64,000 nucleotides of DNA from Rhizobium lusitanum (GCF_014189535.1 NZ_CP050307.1:248001-312000), one strand, 5' to 3'; positions 35,559 through 45,198 are shown, counted from the stretch's first letter. Program-made: numbers and translations. Notes: generated from the sequence alone by a model not told the origin.

Positions 35559-36796
35559 AAGGCAGGCCTAAGGTCAACGGCGAGCGCTTGCTTCGCCGGT
35601 TGAGCGAGTTCGCAGAAATCGGCAAGACAAATGCCGGTGGAGTCAACCGGCAGGCTTTGAGCAATGAAGACCGGGCTGCGCGGCGTCTTCTCGCCGATCT
35701 TGCGACAGCACGCGGCTTCAAGATCTTTCAGGATGCGATCGCCAATCTCTTCATCCGCCGCGAGGGCCGCAATGCGGCGCTGCCACCGATGCTGATCGGC
35801 AGCCATCTCGACAGTCAACCGACAGGCGGGCGCTTCGATGGCGCGCTTGGCACGCTTGCCGCTTTCGAGGTGCTGGAGGCTTTGGAGGATGCGGGCCATG
35901 AGACGGAGGCCGCCATCGAAGTCGTTGCCTGGACGAATGAAGAGGGCAGCCGCTTTGCGCCCGGTGTCATGGGGTCGATGGCCTTTGTCGGCGCGGCGCA
36001 TCCTGATGATTTTCAGTCCGTGATCGCAAGCGATGGCGCAAATTTCCGGGAAGAACTGGCAGCGACGCTCGCGGCCTTACCGGAGGCCGAGATGCGCCCG
36101 CTCGGCACGCTTATCTCCGCCTATCTCGAACTGCATATCGAGCAGGGGCCTTCACTTGAGCGCGAAGGTCTGGCCGCCGGCGTCGTCACCGCCGTTCAGG
36201 GCACGCGATGGCTGACCGTGACGTTCTCGGGAAGTGCTGGCCATGCCGGCACGACCTCGCTTGCCTATCGGCGCGATCCGATGGTGGCGGCAACTGCGGC
36301 GCTGAACCAGTTGCAAATCTCGGTTATGCCGCAGGACGAAGATGCACGGCTGACGGTCGGACGGTTTTCAGTCCATCCGGGTTCGATCAATGCCATTCCG
36401 GATCGGGTGACCTTTACCGTCGATATCCGGCATCCGGATGCGGCAAGCTTGACGGCCATCGAAGCAAGGGTTCGCGCAGCCTGCGAAGAGGCGGCGCTGT
36501 CACAGCGATGCAGCGTCGAGATATCAACATCCTTTGACATGCCGCCCGGCTCGTTCTCAAAGGTCATGACGGACCGGATCGAGGCGGCGGCCCGGGCGCT
36601 TGAATTACCCTATAAGCGCATGATTTCTGGTGCGTTCCACGATGCCCTTTTCGTCGCCCGGGTGGTGCCCGCGGCGATGATCTTCGTGCCTTGTCGCGAC
36701 GGCATCAGTCACAATGAGGCCGAATATGTCGAGCCGGTAGACGTCATCAATGGCGCCCGGCTGCTACTGGAGGCCACCATGGAAAGCGTCAGCTAG
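35555..36796 (+). CDS. M20-family amidohydrolase (N-carbamoyl-amino-acid hydrolase/allantoate type)
   Basis: This is a 413-residue zinc hydrolase. Metal-site motifs are LIGSHLDSQPTGGRFDGALG, NEEGSRFAPGVMGS, ELHIEQGPSLE and GISHNEAEYVE. The dimer and lid domain GSAGHAGTTSLAYRRDPM is also typical of the carbamoylase/allantoate amidohydrolase clade. Such enzymes hydrolyse ureido or amide bonds. In this operon it may finish the breakdown of a nitrogen-containing ring or side chain. Its stop overlaps the stop of the convergent kinase gene (CTAG shared). Confidence 0.88.
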   Translation: MKGRPKVNGERLLRRLSEFAEIGKTNAGGVNRQALSNEDRAARRLLADLATARGFKIFQDAIANLFIRREGRNAALPPMLIGSHLDSQPTGGRFDGALGTLAAFEVLEALEDAGHETEAAIEVVAWTNEEGSRFAPGVMGSMAFVGAAHPDDFQSVIASDGANFREELAATLAALPEAEMRPLGTLISAYLELHIEQGPSLEREGLAAGVVTAVQGTRWLTVTFSGSAGHAGTTSLAYRRDPMVAATAALNQLQISVMPQDEDARLTVGRFSVHPGSINAIPDRVTFTVDIRHPDAASLTAIEARVRAACEEAALSQRCSVEISTSFDMPPGSFSKVMTDRIEAAARALELPYKRMISGAFHDALFVARVVPAAMIFVPCRDGISHNEAEYVEPVDVINGARLLLEATMESVS

Positions 36797-37743
36797 CCGT
36801 TCGACTGATGACCTGCTCGAGCAATAACCTGCGATCGTGTCGGTGCGCCTGAACGACCGCCGAACACTTCGCATTTGAGCGCGGCGGCGACAGAGGAAAG
36901 GCGGATCGCGTCCTTCGGCGCCTTGCCCTCCGCGATGGCAAGGGCGAAGGCACCGTGGAAGATATCGCCGGCCGCAAGCGTATCGACGGCCTTGATGGCG
37001 AGGGCAGGCCAGTGCTCGACCTGGCTACCCTCATCGTCGAACCAGTAGCTGCCGGCAGCACCGGCGGTCACGCTGATGAAGGCATGGCTAAACCTTTGTT
37101 TCAGACGCAGGACCATCTCCGCGACATCGGTGGTGCCTGTGAGCCGCTGTGCCGCCGGCTCTGAAAACACGATATGGCTCGCCGCGGGCGCCAGTCGTTC
37201 GACAATGCCGTCGGGCGCGACATCGCCGTCGAGAATGGCGGGCTTGCCGGCATTCCTTGCCGCTTGCAGGACCTTCAGTGCAAGCGCCGGCCAGCGGACA
37301 TCGACCAGCACGGCGTCAACGCTCGCGATATCGTCCGCAGTTACCGCTTTCACCGTCTCATGCAGTTTGGGATCGTAAAAGGGCACGATCAGCCGTTCGC
37401 CGTCGTCATCGACCAGGATCGTCGAGAGCGCCGAGCGCGCGCCCTGAACGCGCAGCATGCCATCGGTGACGATACCGGCTTCTCCGAGGTCGCGGACAAT
37501 CCGCTCGCCGGTCTCGTCGTCTCCCACTGCGCCCCACAGGCTTGCCTTACCGCCAAGGCGGGCGACAGCAAAGGCAGCACTTGAGGCCATACCCTCAGCG
37601 ATCTGCAGCATCTCGTAGGGCAGGACTTTTCCCTGGCCTGACGGCAGTGTGTGGACGCGAAACAGCGTGTCGAGAACGGCGGCACCGACGCAGAGGACGT
37701 GTCTTGGCGCGCCTGCCGGCGGATCGAAAATCGAAGAAGACAT
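36793..37743 (-). CDS. PfkB-family sugar kinase
   Basis: This is a 316-residue kinase. It opens APRHVLCVGAAVLDTLFRVHTLPSGQGKVLPYEM and has the first signature in GMASSAAFAVARLGGKASLWGAVG and the catalytic end motif VDTLAAGDIFHGAFALA. Resemblance to ketohexokinase or sulfofructose-kinase-type members is loose, so the substrate is uncertain. ATG 37743 overlaps the stop of the upstream ATPase gene by one base, making it the last gene of the DapA-GntR-importer operon. The shared CTAG stop region with the convergent M20 gene leaves no room for a terminator. Confidence 0.88.
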   Translation of the reverse strand: MSSSIFDPPAGAPRHVLCVGAAVLDTLFRVHTLPSGQGKVLPYEMLQIAEGMASSAAFAVARLGGKASLWGAVGDDETGERIVRDLGEAGIVTDGMLRVQGARSALSTILVDDDGERLIVPFYDPKLHETVKAVTADDIASVDAVLVDVRWPALALKVLQAARNAGKPAILDGDVAPDGIVERLAPAASHIVFSEPAAQRLTGTTDVAEMVLRLKQRFSHAFISVTAGAAGSYWFDDEGSQVEHWPALAIKAVDTLAAGDIFHGAFALAIAEGKAPKDAIRLSSVAAALKCEVFGGRSGAPTRSQVIARAGHQSNG

Positions 37744-38801
37744 CAGAGCCGCTTGCCGCTTACCTTGTCGAACAGATGCACACTGCTTGCATCGATCGCG
37801 ATACCGACCGTGTCGCCGAAGCGGATGTCGAGCCGTTCGCGGAAGAGGCAGGATATTTCCTGGCCGCTGCAATCGAGCTTGGCGTAAATTTCCGAGCCAG
37901 TGCCCTCGACAATCTCGACCCGTCCCGAAATGCCGCCAGTTGCCGCGCGGATATGTTCCGGCCGGATGCCGTAGACCAGCGGTTGCCCGCCATATTGCGA
38001 AATCGGCAATCCCTCCGGCAGAGGCAGGATAAGTCCCTTTTCGCTGCGGAATACGCCCTCTTCGATCTTCCCGTCGATAAAGTTCATCGATGGCGAGCCG
38101 ATGAAGCCGGCAACGAAGAGATTGGCGGGTCGATCATAAAGGTCGAGCGGGGCGCCGATCTGCTCGATCAGGCCACCGTGAAGCACGACGATCTTGTCGG
38201 CCATCGTCATCGCCTCGACCTGGTCATGCGTTACATAGATCGTCGTCGTGCCGACGCGCTGATGCATGGATTTGATCTCGGCGCGCATCTGGACGCGAAG
38301 CTTGGCATCAAGGTTGGAGAGCGGCTCGTCGAACAGGAAGACCTGCGGATCGCGCACCAGCGCGCGGCCCATCGCGACACGCTGGCGCTGTCCGCCGGAG
38401 AGCTGGCGCGGAAAGCGGTCGAGCAGCGTCTCGAGACCGAGAATGCCGGCCGCCTTCTCCACTTTCGCTGAGATCTCCGAAGGGCTGGCTTTTCTCAGCT
38501 TCAGCGCGAAGCCGAGGTTTTCGGCAACGGTCATATGTGGATAGAGGGCATAGTTTTGGAAGACCATGGCGATGTCACGATCGCGTGCGGGCAGATTGCT
38601 CACCTCGCGTGCGCCGATACGGATCTCGCCGTCGCTGACCTCCTCCAGGCCGGCGATCATGCGCAGCAAGGTGGATTTGCCGCAGCCCGACGGGCCGACG
38701 AGAACCACGAATTCGCCATCGGCGATATCGACGCTGATATCATGGATGACCTTGACCTGGCCGAAGCGCTTCTGAATGTTTTGTATGTTCACGGGTGCCA
38801 T
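37743..38801 (-). CDS. UgpC/MalK-type ABC importer ATPase
   Basis: This is a 352-residue ATPase with a C-terminal regulatory TOBE/OB domain. Walker A GPSGCGKST is near 36-44, the Q-loop is MVFQNYALYPHMTV, the signature RQLSGGQRQRVAMGRALV, Walker B FLFDEPLSNLDAKLR and the H-loop VTHDQVEAM. The TOBE part contains GIRPEHI. It energises the two MalF/MalG-type permeases encoded upstream in the same operon. It sits 25 bp after the permease gene. Confidence 0.94.
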   Translation of the reverse strand: MAPVNIQNIQKRFGQVKVIHDISVDIADGEFVVLVGPSGCGKSTLLRMIAGLEEVSDGEIRIGAREVSNLPARDRDIAMVFQNYALYPHMTVAENLGFALKLRKASPSEISAKVEKAAGILGLETLLDRFPRQLSGGQRQRVAMGRALVRDPQVFLFDEPLSNLDAKLRVQMRAEIKSMHQRVGTTTIYVTHDQVEAMTMADKIVVLHGGLIEQIGAPLDLYDRPANLFVAGFIGSPSMNFIDGKIEEGVFRSEKGLILPLPEGLPISQYGGQPLVYGIRPEHIRAATGGISGRVEIVEGTGSEIYAKLDCSGQEISCLFRERLDIRFGDTVGIAIDASSVHLFDKVSGKRL

Positions 38802-38826
38802 GATTGGATCCTGTTCGAAAGGGAGT

Positions 38827-39651
38827 TCAGCCGCCCTTGACGGCGCCGGCGGTCAGGCCGGCAACGATCTGTTTCTGGGCAAATATGGTGAGAACCAGCA
38901 CCGGCAGCGTCACGATCAGCGCTGCCGCCGCCAGCGGCCCCCAGCTCACCTGTTCGAAGGACAGCATGTTGTAGACGGCAACCGGCAGGGTGCGCGTCTC
39001 GCGGCTGGCAAGCACGATGCCGAAGACGAAATTGTTCCAGGAGAAGATGACCGAGAGGATGAAGGCGACGACGATCCCCGGCTTGGCGATCGGCAGGGCC
39101 ACCAGCCGGAAGACCTGCCACGGCGTCGCGCCGTCGATGCTGGCGGCCTCTTCCAGTTCCATCGGCGTCGTCTCGAAATAGCCGATCATGATCCACACGA
39201 CGATCGGGACCGTCACGACGAGATGGATAATGATCTGCGGCCAGAGCGTGCCCAAAAGGTTCAGCCATTGGAAGAGCAGGAACAGCGGAATGAGGAAGGA
39301 GAGGCCGGGCGTCATGCGGGCAATCATGATGACGACCGCCGACTTCTCCGCCTTCAGCCGCGCGATGCCGTAGCCGGCGGGAACGCCGATCAGCAGGGCG
39401 AGTAATGTCGCGGCCCCGGTCACAAGAATGGAATTCCAGAAATAGAGGAAGAAATTATTCTCCTCGAAAACCTTGACGTAGTTCGACCAGGCGAACCGTT
39501 CGGGAATGAAGATCGGCGGATAGGCGCCGTTATCGATCTCGTATTTCAGCGAAAGCGAGATCATCCACAGGAAGAACAGGACCACCGGCGAAATCATCAC
39601 CAGCGCCACGAAGAAGAGACCGATTTTGTCGAGCGTCTTGCGTTTCATCAT
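38827..39651 (-). CDS. MalG/UgpE-type ABC importer permease
   Basis: This is a 274-residue permease with six membrane helices and the EAA loop EEAASIDGATPWQVFRLVALPIAKPG, which docks on the ATPase. The N-terminal helix KIGLFFVALVMISPVVLFFLWM is followed by a periplasmic loop. The start is ATG ATG at 39651/39648; the second overlaps the stop of the upstream permease. With the partner permease it forms a heterodimeric carbohydrate channel. Confidence 0.93.
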   Translation of the reverse strand: MMKRKTLDKIGLFFVALVMISPVVLFFLWMISLSLKYEIDNGAYPPIFIPERFAWSNYVKVFEENNFFLYFWNSILVTGAATLLALLIGVPAGYGIARLKAEKSAVVIMIARMTPGLSFLIPLFLLFQWLNLLGTLWPQIIIHLVVTVPIVVWIMIGYFETTPMELEEAASIDGATPWQVFRLVALPIAKPGIVVAFILSVIFSWNNFVFGIVLASRETRTLPVAVYNMLSFEQVSWGPLAAAALIVTLPVLVLTIFAQKQIVAGLTAGAVKGG

Positions 39652-40586
39652 CGTGTCTCCGTGTCCGACCAGTTCGCGCGCTGTCTCGCCATCAAGAGGA
39701 CGAAGGAGAGCGCGACGATGAGGATGAAGAAGACGACCGCCATGGCCGAACCGTAGCCTATGTCGTAGTAGGAAAAAGCGGTGTTATAGAGGTAGATATT
39801 GATCGTTTCGGAGGCCGTTCCCGGCCCGCCCTGCGTCATCGCATAGATGATGTCGAAGCTCTTGACCGCATCGATGCTGCGAATGATGACGGCGATCATC
39901 AGGAAGGGCGCGATCATCGGCAGGGTGAGATAGCGGAACTTCTGCCACACATTGGCGCCGTCAATCTCGGCGCTTTCATAAGGTTCGCGCGGGACGGCGG
40001 CGAGACCGCCGAGCACGATCAGCATGACGAGCGGCGTCCATTGCCATGTTTCCACCAGCACCAGCGACGGGATGACACTGATCTGGTTATAGATCCATTC
40101 CTGCGGGCCGATGCCGATGAAGGACAGGAGATAGTTGAGCACGCCGAGCTGCGGATGAAACATCATCGTCCAGACGAGTGCGATCGCCACAGGCGTCGCC
40201 ATCATCGGCATGACGAAAATTCCGCGCAGCAAGCCACGCAACGGGAATTGCGCATCGAATATCAAGGCAGCGAGCATGCCCAGGAAGACCGGGGCGATGA
40301 CGGAGAGGCCGGTATAGAACACCGTATGCCACAGCGCCTCCCAGAAGCGGAGGTCGGTCGCCAGACGGGCGTAGTTGGCAAAGCCCGCGAAGCTCTGGGA
40401 TTGTCCGAGCGTCCAGCTATTCACGCTCATCCATAGGGTGAAGACCCACGGAAAAACGATGACTGCGGCGATGACCACCAGTGCCGGGATGACGAAGGGC
40501 CAATAGTTGGGAACAAGCCCTCTTCTGGGCTTACTCCTCTTCTTGACGTCGGTCGTCGTGGTATTTTCGATGCTCACGGACGCCAT
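39648..40586 (-). CDS. MalF/UgpA-type ABC importer permease
   Basis: This is a 312-residue permease. The first helix FVIPALVVIAAVIVFPWVFTLWM and the EAA loop YESAEIDGANVWQKFRYLTLPMIAPF are typical. The start ATG 40586 overlaps the binding-protein stop by one base (TGATG); a GTG one codon earlier is possible. The N-terminal 25 residues are basic and cytoplasmic. Confidence 0.93.
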   Translation of the reverse strand: MASVSIENTTTTDVKKRSKPRRGLVPNYWPFVIPALVVIAAVIVFPWVFTLWMSVNSWTLGQSQSFAGFANYARLATDLRFWEALWHTVFYTGLSVIAPVFLGMLAALIFDAQFPLRGLLRGIFVMPMMATPVAIALVWTMMFHPQLGVLNYLLSFIGIGPQEWIYNQISVIPSLVLVETWQWTPLVMLIVLGGLAAVPREPYESAEIDGANVWQKFRYLTLPMIAPFLMIAVIIRSIDAVKSFDIIYAMTQGGPGTASETINIYLYNTAFSYYDIGYGSAMAVVFFILIVALSFVLLMARQRANWSDTETR

Positions 40587-41917
40587 CACCCCTCGCTTCG
40601 TGCCAGCACCGGCTCAAACTGCGCGGTTGCGTTCTTCAGTTCGCTCGCCGGATCGGCGCCGCCGATCATGTTGGTGAGACCGACGCCGTAGATGTCGCGG
40701 AACTCGGTGACCGGAATGATGACGGGCAATGCCAGCTGCGACACCTTGCCGGAGCCGACCACGGCATCGAGCCAGGCGCTTGGCATGGTAACGCCCGCCC
40801 GAACCTTCTGATCTTCAAGAATGGATTGGCGGAAGGGCACGCCTGCGCCGGCCTGCAACAGTCGAGCACCCATGTCATGGGATATGACCCATTGGCAGAA
40901 GAGGTATGCCGCTTCCTTCTTGTTGCTGGCGGCCACCACGCCGATACCGTCGCCGGTGGTTGCGGCGGCTTGCGCTTTCGGGCCTTTTGGCATGACACCG
41001 TAGCCGACCTGGCCGACGACGCGGGATTTTTCAGGATTTTCAATGGGCGGCGCAAAGCCTACGCCATCGAGCCACATGCCGATCTTGCCTTGAAGGAAGG
41101 CGGACTGGGATTCGGCCCAGTTGAAACCGGAGATGCCGGGAGGTGCCGACTTGGTCATCAGCCGCTGATAGAGCTTGGCTGCCGCAATTGCGTCGTCGGA
41201 CGTCGTGCGCAATTTCCCATCGGGCCCAAGCGGCGTCGTGCCATGCCCCAGCATCAGTGTCGTCCACACCGGCGTATTGGCATTCTTCAGGCCGCGGGCG
41301 ACGAAGCCATAGGTCTTGGTCGACGGATCGGTCAGAGCTTCGGCGGCATTGGCCATGTCGTCAAAGGTCTGCGGATAGGCGAGCCCCTTCTTCTCGAAGA
41401 GCGCCTTGTTCCAATAGACGATCCAATAATCGACCGAGAACGGCAGCGAACGAAGAACGCCGTTGGAATCCTTGGCGAAGGTCAATCCAGCTTCCGCAAA
41501 GTCGCTCTCCGTCAGCGATGGGTCGGTCAGGGAAGGATCTTTCAGGAACCCGCTGATGTCAGCGAGCCAGCCGCCCTTTTCGAACTGCCGCTTCTGAACG
41601 TGATAGCTCAGATGCACCACGTCGAAGCTCGGCTTTCCGGAGCTGAGCTCGATTGTCGTCTTCTGGCGCTGTTGCTGTTCCGGCGTGGCTTCGGCATTCA
41701 CCTTGATGCCGGTCAGCGCCTCGAATTCGGCAAGGTTCTTGAGGATGATTTCGCTGCGCGGGCTCTTGACCAGGTTGACCTCCAGCGTGGTCCCTGAAAA
41801 GCGCTTCCAATCGACGGCTGCGGATGCGGTACGCACGCCGAGAAGGCCCGCTGCCCCCAAGGCTGCGGTGCCCGCCATGAAATGGCGGCGTGTGGGATTG
41901 ATGAATGACGATGACAT
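40586..41917 (-). CDS. Family-1 extracellular solute-binding protein, Tat signal
   Basis: This is a 443-residue binding protein with a twin-arginine signal (TRRHFMAGTAALGAAGLLGV) ending near ASA before AVDW. The body has the SBP_bac_1 pattern: LEVNLVKSPRSEIILKNLAEFEALTGIKVN, YHVQKRQFEKGGWLADISGFL, LPFSVDYWIVYWNKALFEKKGLAYPQTFDDM and GKIGMWLDGVGF. Such proteins bind mono- or oligosaccharides or glycerol phosphates. I start it at ATG 41917 (MSSSFINP), preceded by GGAGGAGGAAC; a longer frame upstream is not supported. It lies 51 bp after the GntR gene. Confidence 0.92.
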   Translation of the reverse strand: MSSSFINPTRRHFMAGTAALGAAGLLGVRTASAAVDWKRFSGTTLEVNLVKSPRSEIILKNLAEFEALTGIKVNAEATPEQQQRQKTTIELSSGKPSFDVVHLSYHVQKRQFEKGGWLADISGFLKDPSLTDPSLTESDFAEAGLTFAKDSNGVLRSLPFSVDYWIVYWNKALFEKKGLAYPQTFDDMANAAEALTDPSTKTYGFVARGLKNANTPVWTTLMLGHGTTPLGPDGKLRTTSDDAIAAAKLYQRLMTKSAPPGISGFNWAESQSAFLQGKIGMWLDGVGFAPPIENPEKSRVVGQVGYGVMPKGPKAQAAATTGDGIGVVAASNKKEAAYLFCQWVISHDMGARLLQAGAGVPFRQSILEDQKVRAGVTMPSAWLDAVVGSGKVSQLALPVIIPVTEFRDIYGVGLTNMIGGADPASELKNATAQFEPVLARSEG

Positions 41918-41968
41918 GTTGTTCCTCCTCCTTTGGCCGAAAATCTCCTCATTCGCGGCCTGTTTCAT

Positions 41969-42628
41969 TCAAATCTTCAATGCGCGGTCTCTTGCCCCGT
42001 TGATGTGCAAAACGAGAGATGCGACGGCATCTTCCGCAGACCGTCTTTGGATCGCCTCAAGCACCTGCAGGTGCTCGTTCATGACGGGGCCTACATGTCC
42101 GTTGATCCGGAATCTATCCTGGCTGATCAGCCGCATCTTGATAGAATTGACGCGGTAGGCGTTCGAAATAATGGTGTTGCCGAGCGCGTCGATGAAGGCA
42201 TCGTGCATGCCCCAATCCACCGATTGCGCATGGACTTCGAGTTCCGGCGACGTATCGCCGGCCTGGATGGCATCGGCGATATCGCGGTGCTGTTTCAAGA
42301 GCCCGGCAACCGTTTCGTCAGAAGCCGAATGGGTGAAGAGAGCGACGGCTTCTTTTTCGAAAAAAATGCGGAGCTGGAACGCCTCGCGGATCAGATTGAG
42401 ATCGATATGGGCGATCTGCAGACCGCGCTGCGGCACGGTCTTGATCAGGCCCTCGGCTTCCAGCCGCGGAATAAGCTCACGGATGGCGCCGAGCGGCAGG
42501 CCGGTCAGCTCCACAAGCCTGCGCTGCGAGACGAATTCACCGGGCCTTACATCACGGGCAAGCAGATGGTGGGTAAAGCTTGCATAGGCTTTTTCCCGCA
42601 ACGTCGGCTGCTCGTTCACGCCGTCCAT
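41969..42628 (-). CDS. GntR/FCD-family regulator
   Basis: This is a 219-residue regulator. Residues 8-70 are a GntR winged helix (REKAYASFTHHLLARDVRPGEFVSQRRLVELTGLPLGAIRELIPRLEAEGLI in pieces). Residues 85-210 are the FCD ligand-binding domain, with likely metal ligands in FQLRIFFEKEAV, MHDAFIDALGN and MNEHLQVLEAI. The start ATG 42628 follows GGAGGGGGAC. It lies between the aldolase and binding-protein genes in one operon. The palindrome ACTAACATGTTAGT at 43576-43589 is the likely operator. Confidence 0.9.
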   Translation of the reverse strand: MDGVNEQPTLREKAYASFTHHLLARDVRPGEFVSQRRLVELTGLPLGAIRELIPRLEAEGLIKTVPQRGLQIAHIDLNLIREAFQLRIFFEKEAVALFTHSASDETVAGLLKQHRDIADAIQAGDTSPELEVHAQSVDWGMHDAFIDALGNTIISNAYRVNSIKMRLISQDRFRINGHVGPVMNEHLQVLEAIQRRSAEDAVASLVLHINGARDRALKI

Positions 42629-42653
42629 TCGTCCCCCTCCCTGTCCGGTTCGA

Positions 42654-43538
42654 TTAGGCTGCCTTGGATCTGAAAAGCGCATTGAACGCGCCGGCAAGGT
42701 GATTCCGTCCTTCGCCGGATATTGAAACCAGCGGCGGGCGAACTGCAAGCCAGATTTCATCTCCAGAGCGTTGCGCCACCATGACCTTGACGGCCGCCGT
42801 CACCGGAAACTTCAGCAATTCCAGGACAAAATCCTCGACGCGAGGATCATCCTTGCCTTCTTCGGCCATGAGCCGGACTTCACTAGGCAAGAAATTCGCC
42901 ATGCCTGAAATCGCGCCCTGGCCACCCAGCCGAACGCCCCGAGCCAAATGGCGCTCGTCGCCTATCAGGATGATGAGATCGCTATGTTCCTTCAGCAGGG
43001 CCTCCGTGTAAGGCCAATCGCCGGAGGAATCCTTGACGCCGGTGACAACGCCGGGAAAGGCGCTGCGCAACCTGCCGATCAACGCCACGGAGAGCGGCAC
43101 CATGGTGACGGAGGGAATATTGTAGACGATGATGTCACGCGCCTTGTCCGCGAGCCGCGCAAAGACTGCCGAGAACCAGCGAAACAGGCCCTCGTCGCTG
43201 ACGTTCTTGAAGTAAAAGGGCGGTGCCAGCAGAATATTCCGCACGCCCTTGGAAAGGGCCGATCCGGCATGTGCGGCGGCATCTTCGACAGAATCCGCCA
43301 TAACCCCGACGATGATGCGGTTCGCAGCTATCCCTGCGCCCAAGAAGGCGTTGAGCACCTGTTCGCGCTCCTGCGTTCCGATGGAGGATCCTTCGCCAGT
43401 GGTGCCGAACAGGGTGACGCTGGAGCATCCCGAGGCAAGGCTCAATTCGGCCTGCTTGATCATCGGGCCAATGGCGATATCGCCGTTGCTGTCGAAGGGC
43501 GTTGTGAGCGCGACCGAAAGGCCAAATTTCTGCGACAA
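42654..43538 (-). CDS. DapA-family aldolase/lyase
   Basis: This is a 294-residue Schiff-base TIM-barrel enzyme. The substrate motif FGTTGEGSSIG is near 44-54, the catalytic Tyr in VYNIPSVTM and the Schiff-base Lys in VTGVKDSSGD. Residues DSVEDAAAHAGSALSKGVRNILLAPP are typical of DHDPS/NAL members acting on sugar acids. It starts at TTG 43538 (MSQKFGLS), with GGGAGGA eight bases upstream; the out-of-frame ATG nearer the site is not used by a real gene. As the first gene of a sugar-import operon, it probably cleaves a 2-keto-3-deoxy sugar acid or related compound rather than making lysine. Confidence 0.88.
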   Translation of the reverse strand: MSQKFGLSVALTTPFDSNGDIAIGPMIKQAELSLASGCSSVTLFGTTGEGSSIGTQEREQVLNAFLGAGIAANRIIVGVMADSVEDAAAHAGSALSKGVRNILLAPPFYFKNVSDEGLFRWFSAVFARLADKARDIIVYNIPSVTMVPLSVALIGRLRSAFPGVVTGVKDSSGDWPYTEALLKEHSDLIILIGDERHLARGVRLGGQGAISGMANFLPSEVRLMAEEGKDDPRVEDFVLELLKFPVTAAVKVMVAQRSGDEIWLAVRPPLVSISGEGRNHLAGAFNALFRSKAA

Positions 43539-43561
43539 GTTCCATTCCTCCCAAATGTGTG

Positions 43562-43589
43562 GTTAGTACATACAGACTAACATGTTAGT
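43562..43589. promoter_or_regulatory. GntR-type operator between aldolase and M20 genes
   Basis: ACTAACATGTTAGT (43576-43589) is a perfect 14-bp palindrome. A further half site GTTAGT lies at 43562-43567, so three half sites are present. It sits 24-50 bp upstream of the aldolase start in the divergent control region, the expected place for the operon's GntR protein. Confidence 0.7.
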
Positions 43590-43783
43590 TGTATAGCCTG
43601 AATCTTGTGCCCGTGCCAAAGCGTGAAAAATGTCGCGGAGAAAGCCCACCCAAGACAGGTCTGATGTCATCGTGCACCTTGATGACAGGCGGGTTGATGT
43701 TACGATGCCGGGAAATCGCAGCCGGCGGCGACATCCTTTCAAACCCTGCAAATGCCGCTCTTCCCACAGCCAGGAATGCCCAA

Positions 43784-45198
43784 ATGCCCAAGCCAACGAA
43801 CGATCAGATCGACGCCGTGCTTTCTCACGTCGATCAGACGATAGACCAGAGCCTGCAACGGCTTTTCGATCTCATCCGCATCCCCAGCGTCTCCACTGAC
43901 CCCGCTTACCGTGATCATTGCCGCCGGGCGGCCGAGTGGCTTTCGAGCGATCTGGCCAGCATCGGCTTCGATGCATCGGTGCGCGACACCACCGGCCATC
44001 CAATGGTTGTCGGCCATGAGAAACGGGCTGTTGGGCCGCATGTTCTTTTTATGGCCATTACGACGTCCAGCCGGTCGATCCGCTGCCGCTTTGGAAGACC
44101 GATCCTTTCGAACCGGTCCTGCAGCCATTGGAAAATGGAGATACGGCAATCGTCGCGCGCGGCGCCTCCGACGACAAGGGACAGCTGATGACCTTTGTCG
44201 AGGCTTGCCGGGCATGGAAATCCGTGACCGGAACACTGCCGATCAAGGTCAGCATCCTCTTCGAAGGGGAAGAAGAGGCCGGCAGCCCCAGCCTTGCTCC
44301 CTTCCTCGACAAGACCGCATCCGAGCTTGCCGCGGATACGGTGCTGGTCTGCGACACCGATATGTGGGACCACGACACGCCGGCGGTGACGACCATGCTG
44401 CGCGGCCTTGTCAGTCAGGAAATCGAAATCACCTGCGCCGATCGCGACCTCCATTCCGGCATGTTCGGTAATGCCGCGCGCAATGCGCTGCAGGTGCTGT
44501 CGGATATCGTTGCCAGCCTGCGCACGCGGGACGGCGGCGTGGCGGTCGCCGGTTTTTATGATGGCGTCAAGGAGTTGCCCGAGGCCGTCAAGGCGCAGTG
44601 GAAAAGCCTGCCTTTCGATGAGGATGGATTTCTTCGCGACATCGGCCTGTCGATCCCCGCGGGCGAGAAGGACCGCTCCATCCTCGAACAGGTCTGGGCC
44701 CGGCCAAGTTGCGAGATCAACGGCATGAGCGGCGGTTATACCGGCGAGGGCTTCAAGACGGTCATCCCGGCGAAGGCGAGTGCCAAGATCTCTTTCCGCC
44801 TAGTCGAGGGCCAGGATCCGCTTGCCATCCGCGATGCATTCCAGGCGCATGTGCGGGCGCGCATTCCGTCCGATTGCTCGGTCAGCTTCAAGGAGTATGG
44901 TCTGGGGCCGGCTACCACCATGCCGCTCGATAGCCCGTTTCTGCGCAAGACGTTGGAAGCGTTGACCGTCGAATGGCAGCGCGAGGCCGCTCTTGCCGGC
45001 ACCGGCGGTTCCATCCCGATCATCGGTGAGTTCAAGCGCCGGCTTGGCTGCGATGCCCTGCTGGTCGGCTTTGCCCGTTTCGACAATCGCATCCACAGCC
45101 CGAACGAGAAATACGACCTTTCGAGCTTTCATAAAGGCATTCGCTCCTGGGTCCGCATCCTCGCGTCCTTTTGTGAGATCGAGCAAGCGGCGTCTTGA
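43784..45198 (+). pseudogene. M20-family peptidase, broken by a one-base deletion in a T-tract
   Basis: The frame starting at ATG 43784 reads MPKPTNDQIDAVLSHVDQ ... RLFDLIRIPSVSTDPAY ... HVLF and then breaks. One T added to T5 at 44046-44050 continues as YGHYDVQPVDPLPLWKTDPF, the zinc-binding motif of the family, and joins to the long frame with ARGASDDKGQ, FEGEEEAGSPSL, DRDLHSGMFGNAARNAL and GGSIPIIGEF. The repaired protein is 471 residues, the usual length of an M20 dipeptidase. The operon context suggests action on a peptide or amide. The single-base loss could be a sequencing error. Confidence 0.82.
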
